Source: DASRAJ01 sp035638255
GTDB lineage: Bacteria > Bacteroidota > Bacteroidia > Chitinophagales > UBA10324
Direction of reading: 5' to 3'
Length of the DNA stretch: 64,000 bases
Assembly (NCBI GenBank): GCA_035638255.1
Contig: DASRAJ010000082.1
Location: forward strand, 1 to 64,000
In this document: piece by piece, positions 59,511 through 64,000 of the stretch
Numbering within the stretch: the first letter of the stretch is position 1
Layout: each line of letters opens with the position of its first letter
Program-made: the position numbers and the translations under genes
The notes under the pieces: model-generated
What the model was told of the DNA's origin: nothing
What the model saw: only the letters and a program-made list of their open reading frames with translations
The model's database searches: none

Positions 59511-61235
59511 AAATACCTGCTCCCGGCAATTCTGCTTTCACTTACACTCAATGCATTTTCACAGAACATCAATGCAGGTCTTTTTGGTTTGGAGGAATTC
59601 AATACTCAGCCAATAACAGATTCAGTGATGTGGGGATTGACTCAATATATTCCCGGAACTGGCGAAACAATTTTACTCGACACGATTGGCTACGGACCGA
59701 GGCAATTTCCTTTCGGCCCACAGACAATTGACGAAGATGCTCATGAACTTTATGGTGTGGTAGGTGAAAACAACAAGGTCGTGTTATACCGCATTGATTT
59801 GTTTACAGCAGAGGTGATAAGCACAGTTGTTCTGGAATCGTATCCCTACATCTATTCTTATACATATAACAGACCCATGATGCAATATGATTGGGCCGAC
59901 AAAAAACTCTATACTCTTTTTGAAAACGATACCTACTCCTCACACGATTCAGTTTTCATAGCAGAAATTGATATTTCAACAGGAACAATCACGCCAATAC
60001 TTTTTGTGGACACCGGCTATATCTACGGCATTCACCAGGGGTTCGACGTTTTTGAAAAAAAAATTTATTGTTACACATATTCCGGCAGCCACAACATTAT
60101 TGTCTATTGTGCTGACCTGAATTCTTTAACTGTAAGCAGAAGTTCTGTACCTCTGATGTATGAAAATAGCTCGCTGGCTTTGTGCTATGATTACTGTACG
60201 CAAAAGATTTATGGCGATGAGGCATATTTTAATGGCCCGAATCAGTCTGATCTATGGCACAACAGGATCATTCAAATCAATCCTGCTACCGGATCAAAGA
60301 TTTTTCTCACTGATTACTTCGATGCAGTTCTTTTTTTCAATGCAGCAGTGGATCCGCTGATCGGTCACGTTTATTTCAGTGGTTTAATCGCCAACGGCAG
60401 TGTTGAAGGAATCTTTGATTACAATTTCTGCAGCGGAAGCAAATCCTTCGCGGATTCACTGTCGGTACCTATTCGTGCAAACCTAATGATCTTCGAAGCT
60501 TACCGTAATCCTTCTCAGCAAATAGTTGCGGATTTCACCTCTTCAAACTTTTGTCTTAATGCCCCAACTTTTTTTTCTGCGGAAGAAGTATCATGCTGCC
60601 AATGGAATTTCGGTGATGAAGCATCCGGTGCGAACAATTTCAGTTCATTGCAGTGTCCACAGCACATCTTTTCATCAAATGGAGATTTCATGGTAACGCT
60701 GATTGTATCAGGATGTAATGGTGCTGACACAATCACGAAGACTATTAGCATTCATTCGTTTCCTGCAATTGATTTAGGTAATGACACGGTGATTTGCACC
60801 GGCTTCACCAAAGATCCCATTCGTCTCTCTGTTCCACAAATTCCGGGAGCAACCTATCAATGGCAAGACCATAGTGATGATAGTGTATTCTTTGTCACTC
60901 AGCCCGGATTGTATAGTGTAAGTGTAAGGGCGGAGTGCGGCGTAGTAAGCGACAGCATTTTAATATCAGGAGTTGCTTGCAGTTGTGACATGTTTCTGAA
61001 TCCTTCGCTGTGCTTATCACACACTCAGGCGTTCGTGAATTGTAACATCAATAATTTTTCGGAATTAACTCTTGAAATTTTTAACGGGATTGGGCAGCGT
61101 ATCTATTCTCATGCAATTGTGGCGCAGTTATCCGATCTTGACATGAGTACGTGGGCAGCTGGTTACTATTTCTATGTGTTCCATAGCTCGGGTACCATTT
61201 GGTCGACGGGAAAGTTTGTGGTAACCGGAAGATGA
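59511..61235 (+). CDS. T9SS type A protein with PKD and Ig-like modules
   Basis: About 574 residues from the ATG at 59511; the frame is open to a TTG at 59463 but that extension has no signal-peptide shape. After the signal peptide (ending NAFSQN) a large domain (~20-335) reads like a WD/propeller of dates and values (DEDAHELYGVVGENNKVVLYRI, DISTGTITPILFVDTGYIYGI). A PKD module follows (~345-420, NFGDEASGANNF), then an Ig-like module (~430-490) and a C-terminal type A-like domain from LTLEIFNGIGQRIY. The end (FVVTGR) is a little unusual for a sorting domain but fits. The gene is followed by a long hairpin (61264-61309). Confidence 0.8.
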   Translation, partial: KYLLPAILLSLTLNAFSQNINAGLFGLEEFNTQPITDSVMWGLTQYIPGTGETILLDTIGYGPRQFPFGPQTIDEDAHELYGVVGENNKVVLYRIDLFTAEVISTVVLESYPYIYSYTYNRPMMQYDWADKKLYTLFENDTYSSHDSVFIAEIDISTGTITPILFVDTGYIYGIHQGFDVFEKKIYCYTYSGSHNIIVYCADLNSLTVSRSSVPLMYENSSLALCYDYCTQKIYGDEAYFNGPNQSDLWHNRIIQINPATGSKIFLTDYFDAVLFFNAAVDPLIGHVYFSGLIANGSVEGIFDYNFCSGSKSFADSLSVPIRANLMIFEAYRNPSQQIVADFTSSNFCLNAPTFFSAEEVSCCQWNFGDEASGANNFSSLQCPQHIFSSNGDFMVTLIVSGCNGADTITKTISIHSFPAIDLGNDTVICTGFTKDPIRLSVPQIPGATYQWQDHSDDSVFFVTQPGLYSVSVRAECGVVSDSILISGVACSCDMFLNPSLCLSHTQAFVNCNINNFSELTLEIFNGIGQRIYSHAIVAQLSDLDMSTWAAGYYFYVFHSSGTIWSTGKFVVTGR

Positions 61236-61263
61236 GAAAAAAGAAATCCCCTAATGGTCAATC

Positions 61264-61309
61264 CTTAACTTAATGACATTGGGCGCAAGTCCAATGTCAT
61301 TAGGTTAAG
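61264..61309. repeat. 19-bp hairpin after the PKD gene
   Basis: 61264-61282 is complementary to 61291-61309 with one G-U wobble, across an 8-nt loop. No T run follows, so it is not a standard terminator. It may be a palindromic element or an RNA-stability structure for the upstream transcript. Confidence 0.7.
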
Positions 61310-61354
61310 AATTCACCGCCAAGATTTTCTGCCGCTGTTGGTAGACCTGAGCGA

Positions 61355-62220
61355 GAGCCGTTGTTGCGTCCCCTGACCAACAACACAGGGGAGCCGGTAG
61401 AATATTCAGCTTTCTCTATCGCTTTTTTTTAAACTCCTCTAACAAGAAGTCAAGCGGTTTGCTCACGTTAAAGTAAAGCTCTTTTATTTTGGTTTCTCCC
61501 TTTTTGCGTTTCTGACCTTTGGTATTAATTGTCAATAGGTCTGTTGAACCTATAAGAGCCTGTCTTGTAATAGTCAATTCAAGGTCGTCAAGTATTTCAT
61601 ACTCGTCAGGAACACTGATCACTACATAGGCGGTAGGTATACTCTTACCATCTCCACTACTATAAATAACCTCCAGCGTATTAAAATACATGCGTGCATA
61701 CCTTTGGGCGGTTTGCTTGTCACCCAATTGATTATAAGAAACACCGATCTTAAAAAGGATCTTAAGGTTTACCGGGTTTTCATCCAATACCTTCTTTCCA
61801 ACCGGAATCGCTTCTTGATATTTCTCTTGATTGTATAACTTCATGAATTCTTTCTCATTGTCACTTTTCCAATAAGGTTTATAGGCACTATCTAATGTAT
61901 TCCCATAGTAGATCAATTTATAATCGGATTCTGTCAGCGTGGAATCAAGATTGCGAAATCTCTCCAGTAACAACGGATAGTATTGACTGGACGAGCTATC
62001 CTGTGTTTTTGACTTAACATCATCAAAGTCAACATTTGAAATCTTTTGCCCGGACGAATTTTCCGCTCCTGCAATTATAAAAATTAGAAACAAGAGCTTG
62101 CTGACTGGCTTTGTGTAAACTTTGAAGCTTCGCATTACAATCTTATTTTAGTTGATGCCAATGAACCACAGTCCCATTATGCTGCCCTTCATTGTTGGTC
62201 AGGGGACGCAACAATGGCTC
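61355..62220 (-). mobile_element. Single-gene cassette bounded by 29-bp inverted repeats
   Basis: The left end (61355-61383) and right end (62192-62220) are inverted repeats of 29 bp with one difference; the core is GTCCCCTGACCAACAA on the left. The cassette holds only the DUF4919-like gene on the minus strand. No transposase and no target duplication are visible. The right end lies 14 bp from the 3' end of the minus-strand T9SS gene at 62234. Confidence 0.7.
61416..62135 (-). CDS. DUF4919-like protein in an inverted-repeat cassette
   Basis: A 239-residue protein. The N-terminus has a short hydrophobic stretch (~13-28, LLFLIFIIAGAE) that may be a signal peptide or anchor. The rest (DSSSSQYYPLLLERFRNLD, GKKVLDENPVNLKILFKIGVSYNQLGDKQTAQ) has the DUF4919 pattern, including a TPR-like repeat. 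It is predicted to be periplasmic; the function is unknown. It sits alone inside 29-bp inverted repeats, which sets it apart as accessory DNA. Confidence 0.7.
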   Translation of the reverse strand: MRSFKVYTKPVSKLLFLIFIIAGAENSSGQKISNVDFDDVKSKTQDSSSSQYYPLLLERFRNLDSTLTESDYKLIYYGNTLDSAYKPYWKSDNEKEFMKLYNQEKYQEAIPVGKKVLDENPVNLKILFKIGVSYNQLGDKQTAQRYARMYFNTLEVIYSSGDGKSIPTAYVVISVPDEYEILDDLELTITRQALIGSTDLLTINTKGQKRKKGETKIKELYFNVSKPLDFLLEEFKKKR

Positions 62221-62233
62221 CCCAAATTCTCCC

Positions 62234-64000
62234 TCACCGCTGCAAAACAAACGGCACCATCTCCATTCCTTTTTCCGAAATCACTTTCACGAAGTACATT
62301 CCATTTGCCTGCGATGAAACATCGAGAGAAACCTGCGATGTGTTAGTGACAGCGGAAGAAATCATTTCTTCTCCTAACAAATTACAGATCGAAATACTGG
62401 TTGCATGCTGTGATGTTGGAATGAAAACATTCAACATCCCATTCGTTGGATTCGGATACACAACAACGAGCTTATCATAAGAAATTGGAGTCTCAGTATT
62501 GAGCGGAGTGCTGGAGATGTTGATGTCATCCACATACAAATTATTTCCATGATCAGAAATGACTTTGAAGCGGATGAGAATTTTAGAAAACGAACTGTAG
62601 CTCGTGAGGTCAATGTTCTCTAACTTCCAATCAGCCACAGCAGGAATGTAAGGAGGTGTCTGGTAGGGAACACTTGCAAGGCTATCACCACCTTTATAAA
62701 ACAAATCGGTCCAGGTGAAGCCGCAGTCAGTGGAGATTTGAATTCTCAGGGTGTCTGCACGATAAGGGCCGTGATTGGCATGTGCCCAATCGAATGTGAA
62801 ATGCAACGGAGGTGCAGCCCCGCTGAAATCGAGATACGGGGTAGTGAGCGCATCGGTACCGAGAACTACATCATGGCAATTTCCCTTGGCACTGTAAACA
62901 GAATTCCCAAAGCCGCCAACAGCAATCGTATCTGACCACAGGTGATTATCATTCTCCACCGTCCAGTTTGGCGGCGGCATCAGGGATGATTCAAATCCTT
63001 CCTGGAATGGCAGCGGCATTCCGGCTGCAACAGAGTTGAATGTGACCGTGTCGGCATCATTCACGAGGTTGTTGTCACTGATGCCATTGGGATTTTCAGT
63101 AGTCACCGTTAATGTGTGTACCCCCGCACCGGGAACATTCGTTGGAGGCAGTGTAAGAATAGTATAACCATTGGGAGCAATCGTGACGTTCCAGTTGCTG
63201 ATGTTGGGTGATCCTCCGTCAATCGAGTAGCTCACGTCGAAGGAAGTTACAGGAGCGCTTCCGAAATTTTTCACTTTCACCTGCGGCGCCACCTGGTCAG
63301 TGCATACATCCGCTGTCGGCCAAATCACACTCGTAACACCGATGTCATTCACATATTGAACATAGTAGTATAGATCCGATTCCCAAAGTCCGCGACCATA
63401 CGTTGCCGCTCTTAATTTTCCTGCGGCATAATTTATTTCCAGCTCATGCACCATTACGTTTGGTAAGCCGGTCATGTACGGAATCCAATCAGCAAGATTG
63501 TTATCACGATAAAATACACCAACATCAGTTCCAATGTAAAGCCCGTCCGGACTATCATTCTCATACACGATGGTATTCACCGGCACATTGGGAAGAGTGC
63601 CTGATACATTGGTCCACGTTGCTCCGCCATCTTCAGAATGAAAAACTTTATTGCCATCGGAATAGCCACTGAAGGCCACCCACAAGCTCATGGGATCATT
63701 GTTATTGATGGCGATGTAATTCATTCCCACGGTGCCGACGGGAAGAGTACCTGTAACATCAGTCCATGAGCCGCCGGCATCCGACGAGCGCTTGATTTTA
63801 TTCAGGGCGCAGGCATAAACATAATTGTTGTCTGAAGCTGCAGCTTCCACCCAAAAACAAGAGCCGCCAAGATTTGCATTCAGAGAAGTCCAGCTACTTC
63901 CGCCGTTAGTGGTTTTATAAACTTCATAGGAGCCGCCATAATACAGGGTGTTATGATCAACCGGATCAATAATGAACGGGGTGATCCAATCGCCGCCGGC
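62234..64000 (-). CDS. T9SS type A protein with BNR-like propeller, 5' truncated by window edge
   Basis: The frame runs from 62234 to the window end without a stop, so at least 589 codons are present and the start lies beyond. The beginning of the visible part reads GGSYEVYKTTNGGSSWTSL and later ALNKIKRSSDAGGSWTDVTG and FHSEDGGATWTNVSG, a BNR/sortilin-type propeller. Two beta-sandwich modules follow, and a type A sorting domain (from about KLVVVYPNPTNGMLNVFI) ends MVPFVLQR. The DUF4919-like cassette abuts its 3' end. Confidence 0.85.
   Translation of the reverse strand, partial: AGGDWITPFIIDPVDHNTLYYGGSYEVYKTTNGGSSWTSLNANLGGSCFWVEAAASDNNYVYACALNKIKRSSDAGGSWTDVTGTLPVGTVGMNYIAINNNDPMSLWVAFSGYSDGNKVFHSEDGGATWTNVSGTLPNVPVNTIVYENDSPDGLYIGTDVGVFYRDNNLADWIPYMTGLPNVMVHELEINYAAGKLRAATYGRGLWESDLYYYVQYVNDIGVTSVIWPTADVCTDQVAPQVKVKNFGSAPVTSFDVSYSIDGGSPNISNWNVTIAPNGYTILTLPPTNVPGAGVHTLTVTTENPNGISDNNLVNDADTVTFNSVAAGMPLPFQEGFESSLMPPPNWTVENDNHLWSDTIAVGGFGNSVYSAKGNCHDVVLGTDALTTPYLDFSGAAPPLHFTFDWAHANHGPYRADTLRIQISTDCGFTWTDLFYKGGDSLASVPYQTPPYIPAVADWKLENIDLTSYSSFSKILIRFKVISDHGNNLYVDDINISSTPLNTETPISYDKLVVVYPNPTNGMLNVFIPTSQHATSISICNLLGEEMISSAVTNTSQVSLDVSSQANGMYFVKVISEKGMEMVPFVLQR

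Noticed and set aside
61264..61309. Intrinsic terminator
   Set aside because: The stem is long but no T run follows on either strand, so I list it as a hairpin only.

Overview
The window is a stretch of Bacteroidota chromosome, probably from an uncultured environmental lineage. At least fourteen genes encode secreted proteins with type IX secretion (T9SS) C-terminal sorting domains, and several promoters fit the phylum-specific TAnnTTTG -7 element. Start codons mostly lack Shine-Dalgarno sequences. There is a TonB-dependent receptor with a carboxypeptidase-like N-terminus, a GH3-family protein, a DUF983 protein and a gliding-type (type B) CTD. I cannot place it below phylum from sequence alone. 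I saw no rRNA, tRNA, CRISPR array, prophage or complete insertion sequence.

Layout. 1-6.4 kb: T9SS cargo, an RDD membrane protein, a DedA-like protein, and a PAS histidine kinase divergent from a single-domain response regulator. 6.4-9.8 kb: an HD hydrolase, lptB between low-complexity word arrays, and a GH3-family adenylating enzyme. 9.9-16.5 kb: accessory DNA with a HicBA toxin-antitoxin pair, a heptapeptide-repeat ORF, T9SS cargo, an arylsulfotransferase-like protein, a relic of a GH3 3' end and a SUKH-like protein. 16.6-26.3 kb: a GAF protein, a delta-60-repeat protein, an arginase-fold protein, a MITE-like element, T9SS cargo, a relic of the arginase-like 3' end, a PhoD-like phosphatase, an orphan sorting domain and a TIR-like protein. 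26.4-34.7 kb (minus strand): a phosphate/arsenate block of phosphate-selective porin, PstS, PstC, PstA and ArsC, then a TonB receptor; pstB and phoU are not in the window. 35-44.9 kb: a NADAR protein, a large type B T9SS protein, a tight three-gene operon (DUF805-FAD oxidase fusion, methyltransferase, unknown membrane protein), a GNAT, a TRIC channel and a Crp/Fnr regulator. 44.9-47.4 kb: two genes sharing 5' and 3' ends but not middles, with a DUF559 nuclease gene between two long palindromic repeats. 47.5-64 kb: pirin, YceI, a hydrolase, several T9SS cargo genes with strong terminators, palindromic repeats, a DUF983 protein, and a DUF4919-like gene between 29-bp inverted repeats.

How it fits together. 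The conserved genes (lptB, pst, GH3, two-component pair) are ordinary housekeeping or nutrient-response functions. The accessory DNA stands out because it repeatedly sits just 3' of conserved genes and is bounded by relics of those genes' 3' ends, by inverted repeats, or by palindromes. The T9SS cargo genes appear to exchange parts: signal-peptide ends and sorting-domain ends are reused around different bodies. The strongest candidates for undescribed biology are the repeat-DUF559-repeat unit, the 3'-end-relic insertions, the shared-ends gene pair, and the DUF805-oxidase/methyltransferase operon.
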